This document shows positions 21,435 to 32,671 of a stretch of 64,000 bases of DNA, piece by piece (position 1 is the first letter of the stretch; each line of letters opens with the position of its first letter). A program made the position numbers and the translations under genes. Source of the stretch: Papaver somniferum (Eukaryota; Streptophyta; Magnoliopsida; Ranunculales; Papaveraceae); assembly GCF_003573695.1 (NCBI RefSeq), contig NC_039358.1:160260920-160324919 (forward strand), written 5' to 3'. The notes under the pieces are model-generated. The model saw only the letters and a program-made list of their open reading frames with translations. It was not told the DNA's origin and did not search any database.

Positions 21435-22260
21435 GACTCATTGACTGGCCGACCGTGCCATGACCAATCCCACGCCAGTTTTATATTTTATCATATTTTT
21501 ATTATTTTCCTTCATCTGATGAAAATCCTTTCATTTGAACAAATCTCCTTCGTCTCGAGGAAACTCCTCGACTTCATGGTGTTTTCACAAACCCATGAAA
21601 ATAATATAAAATTAAGGAAAAATAGTATGAGGCGTGACCATTGGCCAACCGACCATGCCTTGGTCCCAGCCGGCCCCACACCTTATGGTTCCTTATTATT
21701 TTATTATTATTATTATTTCTCTAATTTCATGAAAAAACTCCTTGATTTCATGGTATTTTGCAAAAATTAGGAAATAAATAATATAAAATTATGAAAAACT
21801 TGTGGGACCGGGCCCTATCCGGACGGCCATTCCCTAGTCGGTCCCACACGCCCCTTTATTTTATTATTATTTATTTTATGTTCCTTGAATTTATCAAATT
21901 CCTTGATTTCATGGTATTTCTTTCAAATTAGGAAAATTTCCCTCAAATCATGAAAAATACATTAAAAAAATATATAAAATCATGCCTCCCGCGGCCCCAC
22001 ACGCCCTTGTTTTTATTATTTTAATATTTTTGCTTCCTTGAACTCATGAAAACTCGTTCACTTCAGGGAAACTTCCTAAATTCATCAAAACTCTTTAAAT
22101 CCATAGGCACCACGAGACCGTGGTCACGACTGGCCGACCATACCTTGGTTTCACAGTCCCACGCCTCCTCATTCCTTTATTTTATAATTATTCTCCACCA
22201 TCTCATGGTGTTTTCCTCAGTTTCAGCGAAACCCTAATTTTGGCATATTTTCAACTGCAC
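21435..22260. repeat. Diverged tandem array, 150-200-bp units
   Basis: Blocks starting with TGGCCGACC-like sequence followed by CCCACGCC, then TTTATTATTATTT and CTTGATTTCATGGTATTT, recur at about 21,440, 21,640, 21,815, 21,985 and 22,128. Only the last unit survives in the 5' LTR. Confidence 0.7.
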
Positions 22261-23881
22261 GTCAAAATATCAAAATTCTCAGAACTGAGACACGGAAATC
22301 TTGGGGACACAAGCATGTTATCTTGATCGACCAAGATTGGCTCTTTGGCTTACAGAAGCCGGTCCCATCAATTTTCACAGTTTTGACTTAATTTGCACAA
22401 TTGCACGTATTAGGTCCAAAACTCTTCCAAACACTTTGAATTTTCATGAAGTGATCGTCATTCGATCCCGTGACCACCCAGGGACGGTTTCATGACTCCG
22501 TGGTCGGTCCCTCACATCTTCATAATTAATTAGGTTTTTTCACCTAAGGCTCAGACGAGCATTTTCGAATAAATGATTAAACCAACATTTGATCATTCTT
22601 TCACCAAAAAATCGTCAACTCTTCAGGAGTTCTTTGTATTTGCTCACGTGAGCATATGGACACTACATGGTTGATCCATGGTCCCATGTAGTCGCTCCCT
22701 CCTTCGTCCCATGATTAAAATTCTGACGAACCATGAATTGATCATCAATTGATCAAATTAGGGTTTCTGAATCCAAGGATCATCATTCCAGATTCCAACC
22801 TTAATAATTTTACGACGACCTCATGGTCATTAATTTTATTAATTATGCTTGGTTCAACGACCAATATTCTAATTAATATTTTTGGTACGCTGCCAATAAC
22901 CCATCAGATGAGCAACACATGCTCAGACAATCAATTATTCAACAATTCATCACATGAGAAACACTTGCTCAGATGATAAATATTTGCTCAAACCAAGGGA
23001 TATTGGTTCAAAAATCAATATTCAACGATCCATCGAATGAGCAATACTTGCTCACTTCATCGTAAGAACTATACATATGTCTCATGACATGTTCAACTCA
23101 TGAGTTTCAGAACATCATGTTCAACTCATCAACTACATGGACTCATCGTCCCATCAAACCACGATGTCATGAATTGACTAACATACCACGAGACGTCAAT
23201 CATGTCACTTTGGGGGGATATCACTTAGGGGTCTTGGTCTGGCGGTCTACGACACGTGTGTTCAAACACACGATGGAATGTGAGCAAGTCGTGCAATCAG
23301 TTGAAGGAATTCACGAGGTAGTGGGTGGAAAATCGACCAAGTCTCCACATGTTGAGCAACTGGTTTCAAACACGATCTCCACTTCCCCACTCCTTGATTC
23401 CATAAACTGTCACACTTCATGGGGTCATGGTGTCTAAAATTCCAGCAATATAAATAAGTCTCTGAATCATGATTGAATCATCAGCATCAACAGTATCATC
23501 AATCTCACGTCTCATCGACAACACGACATCATCAACTCATCAATTGAGCAACTACTCTCAATTGAGCAATTTCAATCATTCAGAGCTTATCATATTCAGA
23601 ATTCACACACCCACAATCTTTGATTACCATTGATTCCACACATTTTCCAGCTTCCCTTCTACAGATCAACCCATCCTCTCTTGTGACCGAATTTACTCTG
23701 CAACGGTCATTGTCTTGATTTCGGCCGGAGTACTACAGATTGATCTCTCGAATCTAAAGCACCCCCTTTGCAGCGGTGCATCTGTGTGAGGTTTAACATT
23801 TCGCTCGGTTCGAGGAGTCTCCTCCGTACGGTCTTCTCCTCAATTCCTTAAAAACCAGCAAATCGTTTTTCCCCATCTACA

Positions 23882-24028
23882 CAAGTGTCAATCAATTTAA
23901 ATCAACAACCAAAAGGTCGGATATTCTAATTGATTGAACAACGCACAACCTGTGATATTTCAGTTATATAACAAAATATAATGCGAAAAAAATAACACAG
24001 ACACCAGAATTTTGTTAACGAGGAAACT
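23882..24028 (-). repeat. Minus-strand copia 3' LTR, second piece
   Basis: 147 bp matching 38,945-39,086 (AATCAACAACCAAAAGG, TTTTGTTAACGAGGAAAC). Starts with the CAAGT duplication of the gypsy insertion and ends with AAACT, one half of the duplication made by the plus-strand copia. Confidence 0.88.
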
Positions 24029-24644
24029 TGTTCGAGCATAACTCGGTCGACCTCACATGCGTTGCTATATCAAGCATGTTTGTCAGTGTTAGTGATCAAA
24101 ACTATGAGTCTTAATTTCTAGTCTATTATAGCTAAGTCTCGGACTAGGATAGAAAAGTGTAGTTGAGCTCAAGGACTTCATGGTGATTCATCATACAACG
24201 ACGAAGATCTACTCAAGGAACCGTGGAACTTCATCAACAAAAAGGTATGTGGAGACTTGAACTTATCTATCACTCAAAAGTCTATCTATTCTATCTCCTA
24301 ATTCTTATGAGACAAAAAGTCATATGCTATATAGACTAGATCATACACATTTGACATTTCGAGTTGAGTATTCACTACTTATCTTTTTCTCGAAATCGTG
24401 TGTTGGTAAAGATTTTCGCTTTGATAAAGTTTATCTTCACCTAGTGATGAAAGTCATGAAAAGTTTCAATTACTTTGAAAATTGCTCTGACGTGAAACGG
24501 TCTGTGAATAACGGCTATATAACGTCCTCTGAGAATGTCTCAATGATTGGAATGAGAGTTAAGATTACATAACCATGTATTCCTTAATCCGAAGTTTTCG
24601 AACTTTGTTCATTGAGAGAAACCAGAGGAATTGGCTTTGTCAAG

Positions 24645-24870
24645 TCCGCGAACCCAGTCCGCGAACTCAGTCCGCGAACTGACGGAAGTTCTCTTGCCGA
24701 GAATTTCTGCTGGGATTTTCCAAAAACTCGTTTGCGTGTTTAGTCCGCGAATTCAGTCCGCGAACCTGGTCCGCAAAATGGTGGAAGTCTCTTTGCCGAG
24801 ATTTTCTGCTGAGTTTGGAAAACTTTGTCAGTTGCCTTAAGTACACGAACTTGTTTGCGAACTTAAGTGG
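24645..24870. promoter_or_regulatory. CpG-containing repeat motif AGTCCGCGAAC in the copia LTR
   Basis: The motif AGTCCGCGAAC occurs about five times (three directly in tandem at 24,647-24,679, two near 24,741-24,765), with decayed copies after them. The 3' LTR (30,900-31,090) has only single copies at these places. Related GTTCGCGAAC and GTTCGCGGAC sites are at 33,862-33,888 and 57,447-57,468 in the minus-strand LTR. Position about 500-680 bp upstream of the TATA box suggests an enhancer; that is inference. Confidence 0.6.
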
Positions 24871-25320
24871 TTATGATCTAAAGATGTGCTCTGAACATTA
24901 AACTTAAATTACTAAGGAATGCTTTATGCAAACCGTGGCTATAAAGTTCATGAGCCGATTCATCGAATCGAATCATCTTTGTTTCAATTGTGTCTTGTGT
25001 AGTTACATAAGATCTCATAGCAATTGAACAACTCTCTTACTAGTTCATTTGAGTCAATTGAATTAGTTATGGTGAAGAAGAACTAGTTTAATATAAATTG
25101 CTCATATGGTTAACCTTTTGGGTTACTATGTTGAACCAACATACACGTACATGTTTGGGCATGGTTTTCACAAACCCATTAAACGTCTACCCAAGTGTGT
25201 GTGATAAGCTAAGTTTTCGATCTAACGGTTGATAAATATTAGCTTGAATCTAAATCAGGTTTTCATCTAACGGTGAATATGGATTGCTTTGTAACTAAGG
25301 CAAAACCCTGATTTGAAGGC

Positions 25321-25330
25321 TATATAAAGG
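25321..25330 (+). promoter_or_regulatory. TATA box of the copia 5' LTR
   Basis: TATATAAAGG, conserved at 31,542-31,551 in the 3' LTR and, in reverse, at 33,398-33,408 in the minus-strand LTR. The copy in the other minus-strand LTR (about 56,974-56,986) is altered to TATATAATGG. Confidence 0.75.
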
Positions 25331-26457
25331 AGACATCTAGCATTGTGCAAAACTAATCCCCACACGTCTGTGTGATACTAGTGCGCTCGCTAGAGTCGAT
25401 TCTCCTTTAACATTTGGTTTTCTTCTCTAAAACCAGGTTAACGACTTAAAGACTTCATTGGGATTGTGAAGCCAGACCGATACTACTTATATCGTAGTTG
25501 TGTGATCTGATCTTGCATCTTCTATCGTACGAGTACAATCTATTGATTGGCTTGAGATCGTGAGAGTTCTCCGATAGGCAAGATAAAGAAGTCACAAACA
25601 TCTTCGTCTCAATGTTTGTGATTCTTCGACAAACCGATTGTGTAGTCAAGAAGGATTGTTGAGAGGTAATTGATTAATCTAGGTTGTTCTTCGGAAATAT
25701 AAGACCGGATTATCAATTGGTTCTTGTTCACCTTGATTTTATATTTTAAGACGGAACAAAACCTAGGGTTTTTCTGTGGGAGATAGATTTATCCTTTGAT
25801 AGACTTTTCTGTGTGAGACAGATTTGTTTATTATCAAGTCTGCGATTTTGGGTTGCAGCAACTCTGAGTTGTGGGTGAGATCAGCTAAGGGAATCAAGTG
25901 TGCAGTATCCTACTGGTATCAGAGGCGTAGGAGTACAACTGTACCTTGGATCGGTGGGAGACTGATTGGGGTTCAACTATAGTCCAGTCTGAAGTTAGCT
26001 TGTAGTAGGCTAGTGTCTATAGCGGCTTAATACAATGTGTATTCAATCTTGACTAGGTCCCGGGGTTTTTCCGCATTTGCGGTTTCCTCGTTAACAAAAC
26101 TTCTGGTGTCTGTGTTATTTCTTTTCCGCATTATATTTTATATAATTGAAATAATACAGGTTGTGCGTTAAGATCATCAATTGGAAATCCAAACTTTGGT
26201 TGTTGATTGATGTTGATTGATCCTTGGATATTGGTTTTTGGTACCGTCCAAGTTATTCCTTGTGTTTGATTAAAGACTCGTTATTGTTTCAGCTTGAGTA
26301 AATCAAAACAAGTGAGAGATATTGACTCCTTGAGATACTTTAATCTAGATTGAGTCTGACTGTCTAGTTGATTCTCTATCAAAGTATTTCGGAGTTAGTC
26401 CATACATTTTGCTAAGCGAAATATTGGGTGGTGTTGTTAGACCCCCGCTTTTTCAAT

Positions 26458-26469
26458 TGGTATCAGAGC
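26458..26469 (+). other. Primer-binding site of the plus-strand copia
   Basis: TGGTATCAGAGC two bases after the LTR end, complementary to the 3' end of plant initiator methionine tRNA, the standard primer of copia elements. Confidence 0.92.
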
Positions 26470-26526
26470 AGGAAAACACTGTAAACCTAATAAGTTTGTG
26501 TTTGTTCGTTCCTTATAAATTTCCCT

Positions 26527-26964
26527 ATGAGAAATTTCTTTGGAAAACTTGCTCCTGGCATTTGTAACGCACGCCAAATTTCCTTAAAGATTGTCCAGAG
26601 ATTATTATGGAGAAAACCTTTGGATTCTCATGATAATTCTTCTTCATCTAAAAGGGAAGTTTTAGATGTTAAGAATCAATCAGAAGGAAAAAATAAAAAG
26701 AAGGAAAGACTGAGAAAACGCTCAATATATTCAAGGATATGGAAACTCACTAGATTAAATCTTGATCTTTTTAAGGAATACTATCGAGATGGATCAATTG
26801 ATAAAGATCTGTTCAAAGCGTTCGAAGGCGTTTTTAAATTCTTAGAAAAACTTAAATCTGTTAAGTCAAAGAATCATTTCGAAAAGGGTTCTGTATGTGT
26901 TAAATCTGTTAATACTGAACAACCTAGAAATCGGAGGTATCCTTCTTCAGGCCAGAACAAATGA
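26527..26964 (+). pseudogene. Short basic ORF at the gag position of the plus-strand copia
   Basis: 145 codons from ATG at 26,527, 58 bases after the PBS, where gag should begin. The product is Lys/Arg/Ser-rich (KNKKKERLRKRSIYSRIW), then LFKAFEGVFKFLEKL. No capsid domain or zinc knuckle is visible. It is probably a rearranged gag N-terminus or an unrelated leader ORF. Confidence 0.4.
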
Positions 26965-27460
26965 AGGAAAGAAATCTCTAACTGTCCTGACTATCATCAT
27001 TACTTTGATATACCATAGGGACTATTCACACATATCAACCGGAAATGTCGCATGAGAATATCTCTGCACATTCTGCCTCTTGGTAACGAGACTGGCACTT
27101 CCCCTTTGTATATATCTTGTAGAGGGGCAAGAAATAGATTGTGTTGTGTACAAATGTGCTTTCTACTGCATCCGTTGTTTATGTTGTCATGGGTTGCATA
27201 ACCTTTAGTGTTCTAATGGCTAAGAAAATCCCATAAGTCTTATGTGGATCACGGTGCGTGTTCGGCCCAAGCCCATGAATGAGGGATATATGTGTGTATG
27301 TGGTCCGCGAACTTTCTCCTCCCTCTTCTTCCCATCCGCGTACGTGAACTTCTAGGGTTTTGTGTTTTGCCTCCATTAAATCTTCTTTGGAGAAATTGAG
27401 AGAAAGGGTATTCAATCCAAGTAAGTATTTCTCTCTTGATCCTTGCTTAGTTCTAGTTCC

Positions 27461-28489
27461 ATGATGATTACTAGAAACACAAAAAGGAGTTCTAAAAGCT
27501 CAAAATCCTCTAGCTTGAATCCTCCTCATGATCAAGACTCCCTTAGAATTAGGTTTCTGAATGATTCTTGTTCTATAATATTTGATAAGATTGCTTCAAA
27601 AGGTTTTATTCTAGAAAAGAAGTTGGATTTTTCTAGTGGGCATGAAGAGGATTTGGTATGTTTTTCAAAATTTAAGCTTGGAAATATCTTTGATGGTCTT
27701 GGTCAAGGATTTGATTCTCTTACAAGGGTTTTTTATGCCAATATTCATGATGTTGATTATGATAATATGAAATTCAAATCCATGATTGGTAGGAAAAAGT
27801 TCCTTGTTGATAGGGAACTAATTTCAAGGATTACCGAAATATCGTTGGGTGACGTACGACTACCTAGACCAAGTGATGAACGTCCATTGTATGATGATAT
27901 CTTTATATGACTTTGTGGAAAGAAGGTTGTTTGGAGTCAAGGAATGTTCCCGACTAATGATCTTAGTGTTGCTTTAGTAGCGTTTGGAAAACTCGGCATC
28001 TCTAACCTTTGTCCCTCCACGATAGAGAATTCATGGTGGAGTTATGAGTTTGCGTAAGTGGTCTACTTCCTTGTATCCGGTAAGACAAAACTTGATATTT
28101 GTGGTTTTATCATCTTTGAAATGATGACTATGACTTCTCACATCAAGATGTTGGTCCACCCTTGTTTGATTAGCCGGATTTGCCGGGGTCGTGGACTCAA
28201 TTTTATTAGAAATTCTCTTGGAGTTCCTAAACTTGTCCGTCCATGTACCTTCCAGCGTATAATGGAAAATGTTCGAAAGCGACAAAGAGGTACTCCTCTT
28301 GATGTTGAAGACCCTACCACCTTGAGGCTTATTCAGAAAATTCACAAGGGTGTGTGTAAGATTAATGCAAGAGTGAAGTGCTTAAAGAATCAAGTGTCGT
28401 TGATTGGAACCAAGTGTCCCGAGCTCAAGGAAGAGTTGGATTCAATTCAAGCATCCTGGAAATTGTCCGATGATGAAGATGATGAGTAA
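27461..28489 (+). pseudogene. Captured or extra ORF resembling the putative plant transposon protein domain
   Basis: One reading frame of 343 codons, broken only by TGA at 27,908-27,910 and TAA at 28,055-28,057 and free of frameshifts. The start is ATG at 27,461, after a serine-rich N-terminus. GFDSLTRVFYANIHDVDYDN, then SMIGRKKFLVDRELISRITE, then SGKTKLDICGFIIFEMM and HPCLISRICRGRGL follow the order (RxFYAN..., (V/I)xG..., hydrophobic helix, LI..I) seen in PF20167-type putative plant transposon proteins. The end is acidic (SDDEDDE). The leader (27,300-27,460) looks like a plant 5' end, with CAAGTAAGT and TTGCTTAG splice-like signals. Function unknown. Confidence 0.5.
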
Positions 28490-30276
28490 TGCTTTTAATT
28501 TTATGCCTAGTATGTCTTATTTTTGGATTAGTTGGAAGAATAACTAGAGCTTGAATATCAAAGATTGTGACTCACATAACTATTTTTGTTTTCATCTTCT
28601 TATGTTATTTTTTTAGGTTTATTGGGTATAAATTCTAAAAGTATTTGGAGGATGATATTATTGCAGTATTAATCTGTTTTGAAGTATTGCAATATTTTTA
28701 TGGGATATGTATTGTTTGCGTCCGTGAACTTGAAGGTCCCATATTGTGTCAAAAGTAAAGTCGTTCATAAATTGATATTCGTATTGATGAAAGGACAAAT
28801 GGACTTTTGACAATTACAAAAGTTATGCCTATGCAGTCATTTATTTGATGGAAAAATAGGATGAAATCTTTTGGTTGACAAGGATAAAGTCTATTATGTC
28901 GTTATGCAAACAGTGATGGAAAATAGAATATATCCTTGTATGTTATCCACAGTATTGATCTTCATTGATCCATTTTGTTATGTTTTACCGTGAAGGCTCC
29001 ATTGTGTATCTTATGTTGAGAACCTTACAACTATGCCGATTAATATTAACCTTTTTGGTTGTTCCATGAGATGCTATATGTTGAGCATTCTTGAACTAAA
29101 TTAATCATCTTGATTGGTTATTTAGTTATTTTCTCCGAAAGTCTTCTTTTGTCGAGCAAAATCTTTTGACAATTAAATTGATTGCTTCGGTGATTAGTTT
29201 GATTGTGTATTCCAATTAGATTAATTATAGGTTCTCTTGTAATTAATCTAGTTGAGTTTTCATATATTCCACAAGTTCTTGTGTTGAGTATATGAACGGC
29301 TATACTAATCATGTTCTATTGGTTGATGTAGTATATTCCGTAAGGTTTTCCTTATGTTGAGTATTTGAAAGATTAAGGTAGTCATTACCGTGTGGTTATC
29401 TTAGTCGTAGATCCGTGAGTTTTCTTATGTTGAGCACAATCAATTAAATTGATCACTTTTGTGGTTTGATTTAATTGCGTATTCCGATTAAATTAATCAT
29501 GGGTTTACTTGTGATTAATTTGGTTGAGTTTTGGACATAGAAAATCATTTCCATGGTTTTGGTGTCCAATTAAAAAATCCTTCTTTTCTTTCGAAATTAA
29601 GGTCGTTCTTGTTGTTCTTTCGGGAATGACATCAAATGGGGGAGAGTTCTTTTGAACTTGTGCTTAATGGTAATATCTTGCGGGGTGTGCGACTGTGGAA
29701 TTTTATAGGGGTTATCTTGTATCTTATAACTCCTTGATGAATAAATTTAGCTTCGACTTTATGATTGCATCTAAATTAAGTTGGTATGTATTTTTCTTTT
29801 AGTCTATGAAATGTCTCTTGTGGAAATTTCATTATGATCCCGTTCTTTTACCTTTGCCAATTTTATTGACAAAAAGGGGGAGAAATAATGTAGTTCATAC
29901 TACAAATACATATGGTTTTCGGATCATTGTGTAAGGGGGAGTGGTTTCCATGATCGAGATGGAGTATTGATTAAAGGGAGTGATACATATCACCATAGTA
30001 TTGTTGTTAAAGTCGTGATGCAATTGGACTTTGATGTTACATAATGATACTATGACACTGTATAATAATGATCGGGAATCTCGATTTCTCTCATTGTTAT
30101 ATCTACGGATCTTCAACAACGGTGGTGCTAAACTTACAACCTTTGGGATCATTGGAGTACTTGGAAGGACGAAGATTTCAAGGAAAACGTTGAAGATTAG
30201 ACTATGGAATAGGAGCCACTAAAATTTATCTTTTTTGTATTCCATATGTATTAATAGTTTTGTCACTAAAATTGAC
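28490..30276. other. Non-coding internal region of the plus-strand copia
   Basis: A+T-rich, no domains. Contains repeated TTGAGCATTC/ATGTTGAGTAT phrases between 29,080 and 29,540 and a PPT-like run (AAAAAGGGGGAGAAATAATG) at 29,871-29,890. The minus-strand copia has the corresponding sequence, in reverse, at 34,620-36,150, so the 3' internal regions of the two elements are related. Confidence 0.6.
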
Positions 30277-30288
30277 AAGGGGGGATAT
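30277..30288 (+). other. Polypurine tract of the plus-strand copia
   Basis: AAGGGGGGATAT right before the 3' LTR start TGTTAGAGC. Confidence 0.85.
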
Positions 30289-32671
30289 TGTTAGAGCATA
30301 GCTCGATCGACCTCGCATGCGTTGCTATATCAAGCATGTTTGTCAATGTTAGTGATCAAAACTATGAGTCTTGATTTCTAGTCTATTATAGCTAAGTCTC
30401 GGACTAGGATATAAAAGTGTAGTTGAGCTCAAGGACTTCATGGAGATTCATCATACAACGACGAAGATCTACTCAAGGAACCGTGGAACTTCATCAACAA
30501 AAAGGTATGTGGAGACTTGAACTTATCTATCACTCAAAAGTCTATCTATTCTATCTCCTACTTCTTATGAGACAAAAAGTCGTATGCTATATAGACTGGG
30601 TCATACACATTTGACATTTCGAGCTGAGTATTCACTACTTATCTTTTTATTGAAATCGTGTGTTGGTAAAGCGTTTCGCTTTGATAAAGTTTATCTTCAC
30701 CTAGTGACGAAAGTCATGAAAAGTTTCAATTACTTTGAGAATTGCTCTGACGTGAAACAGTCTGGTAATAACGCCTGTATAACGTCCTTTGAGAATGCCT
30801 CAATGGTTGGAATGAGAGTTTAGATTACATAACCATGTATTCCTTAATCCGAAGTTTTCGAACTTTGTTGATTAAGAGAAACCGGAGGAATTGGCTTTGC
30901 CAAGTCCGCGCACTGACGGAAGTTCTCTTGCCGAGAATTTCTGCTGAGATTTTCCAGAAACTCGTTTGCGTGTTTAGTCCACGAACCTAGTCCGCGCACT
31001 GGCGGAAGTCTCTTTGCCGAGATTTTCTGTTGAGTTTGGAAAACTCTGCCGGTTGCCTTAAGTCCGCGAACTTGTTTGTGAGCTTAAGTGGTTATGATCT
31101 AAAGATGTGCTCTGAACATGAAACTTAAATTACTAAGGAATGCTTTATGCAAACCGTGGCTATAAAGTTCATGAGCCGATTCATCGAATTGAATCATCTT
31201 TGTTTCAATTGTGTCTTGTGTAGTTACATAAGTTCTCATAGCAATTGAACAACTCGCTAACTAGTTCATTTGAGTCAATTGAACTAGTTATGGTGAAGAA
31301 GAATTAGGTTAATATGAATTGCTCATATGGTTAACCTTTTGGGTTACTATGTTGAACCAACATACACGTACACGTTTGGGCATGGTTTTCACAAACCCAT
31401 TAAACGTCTACCCAAGTGTGTGTGACAAGCTAAGTTTTCGATCTAACGGTTGAGAAATATTAGCTTGAATCTAAATCAGGTTTTCATCTAACGGTGAATA
31501 TGGATTGCTTTGTAACTAAGGCGAAACCCTGATTTGAAGGATATATAAAGGAGACATCTAGCATTATGCAAAACTAATCCCCACACGTCTGTGTGATACT
31601 AATGCGCTCGCTAGAGTCGATTCTCCTTTAACCTTTGGTTTTCTTCTCTAAAACCAGTTTAACGACTTAAAGACTTCATTGGGATTGTGAAGCCAGACCG
31701 ATACTACTTTTATTGTAGTTGTGTGATCTGATCTTGCATCTTCTATTGTACAAGTTCAATCTATTGATTGGCTTGATATCGTGAGAGTTCTCCGATAGGC
31801 AAGATAAAGAAGTCACAAACATCTTCATCTCACTGTTTGTGATTCCTCGACAAACCGCTTGTGTAGTCAAGAAGGATTGTTGAGAGGTGATTGATTAATC
31901 TAGGTTGTTCTTCGGGAATATAAGACCGGAGTATCAATTGTTTCCTGTTCACCTTGATTATCTTAAGACGGAACAAAACCTAGGGTTTTCTGTGGGAGAC
32001 AGATTTATCCTTTGATAGACTTTTCTGTGTGAGACAGATTTGTTTATTATCAAGTCTGCGATTTTGGGTTGCAACAACTATTAGTTTGTGGTGAGATCAG
32101 CTAAGGGAATCAAGTGTGCAGTATCCTACTGGGATCAGAGGCGTAGGAGTACAACTGTACCTTGGATCGGTGGGAGACTGATTGGGGTTCAACTATAGTC
32201 CATTCCGAAGTTAGCTTGTAGTAGGCTAGTGTCTGTAGAGGCTTAATACAGTGTGTATTCAATCTTGACTAGGTCCCGGGGTTTTTCTGCATTTGCGGTT
32301 TCCTCGTTAACAAAACTTCTGGTGTCTGTGTTATTTCTTTTTCACATTATATTTTATATAATTGAAATAATACAGGTTGTGCGTTAAGATCATCAATTGG
32401 AAATCCAACCTTTGGTTGTTGATTGATGTTGATTGATCCTTGGATATTGGTTTTTGGTACCGTCCAAGTTATTCCTTGTGTTTGATTAAAGACTCGTTAT
32501 TGTTTCAGCTTGAGTAAATCAAAACAAGTGAGAGATATTGACTCCTTGAGATACTTTAATCTAGATTTAGTCTTACTGTCTAGTTGATTATCTAGAAAAG
32601 TATTTCGGAATTAGTCCATACAGATTGCTAAGCGAAATATTGGGTGGTGTTGTTAGACCCCCGCTTTCCCA
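30289..32671 (+). repeat. 3' LTR of the plus-strand copia
   Basis: 2,383 bp from TGTTAGAGCATAGC to CCCCCGCTTTCCCA. It abuts an inverted LTR piece of the minus-strand copia at 32,672, making a long inverted repeat (see findings). Confidence 0.9.

Larger units (their letters stand above)
10085..23881 (+). mobile_element. Plus-strand Ty3/gypsy Tat-type element with antisense ORFs (level 3)
   Basis: The element is 13,797 bp with TSD CAAGT at 10,080-10,084 and 23,882-23,886; without it the copia LTR reads continuously (ATATCCAAGTGTCAAT as at 38,938). Order: 5' LTR (10,085-11,852), PBS, gag remnant, protease, reverse transcriptase, RNase H, archaeal-type RNase H, integrase, two antisense ORF regions, PPT, 3' LTR (20,376-23,881). 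The second RNase H domain and antisense extra ORFs are hallmarks of the Tat lineage. Pol carries several stops and frameshifts, and most of gag is missing. Confidence 0.92.
20376..23881 (+). repeat. 3' LTR of the plus-strand gypsy, full length
   Basis: 3,506 bp from TGTAGATGGTGG to CCCCATCTACA. The first 1.75 kb, absent from the 5' copy, holds a 33-bp exact repeat, a minisatellite of hairpin units and about five diverged copies of a 150-200-bp unit. The rest matches the 5' LTR closely and includes the TATA box at 23,449-23,456. Confidence 0.9.
24029..26455 (+). repeat. 5' LTR of the plus-strand copia
   Basis: 2,427 bp from TGTTCGAGCATAACTCG to CCCCCGCTTTTTCA. About 95% identical by eye to the 3' LTR. 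The start has TTCG where the 3' copy has TTAG. Confidence 0.9.
24029..32671 (+). mobile_element. Plus-strand Ty1/copia-type element, pol-less (level 3)
   Basis: 8,643 bp with LTRs at 24,029-26,455 and 30,289-32,671, a PBS for initiator methionine tRNA and a PPT. It inserted into an LTR of its own family in opposite orientation; flanks AAACT (24,024-24,028) and AAATC (32,672-32,676) both derive from AAACC by single C-to-T changes. The 3.8-kb internal region has two ORFs and no pol domains, so it was mobilised by another copy. Confidence 0.9.

Noticed and set aside
29871..29890. Second polypurine tract in the plus-strand copia
   Set aside because: GGGGGAGA-like run resembles a PPT but no LTR start follows; the tract used is at 30,277-30,288. 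It may be a remnant or a central PPT, which I cannot show.
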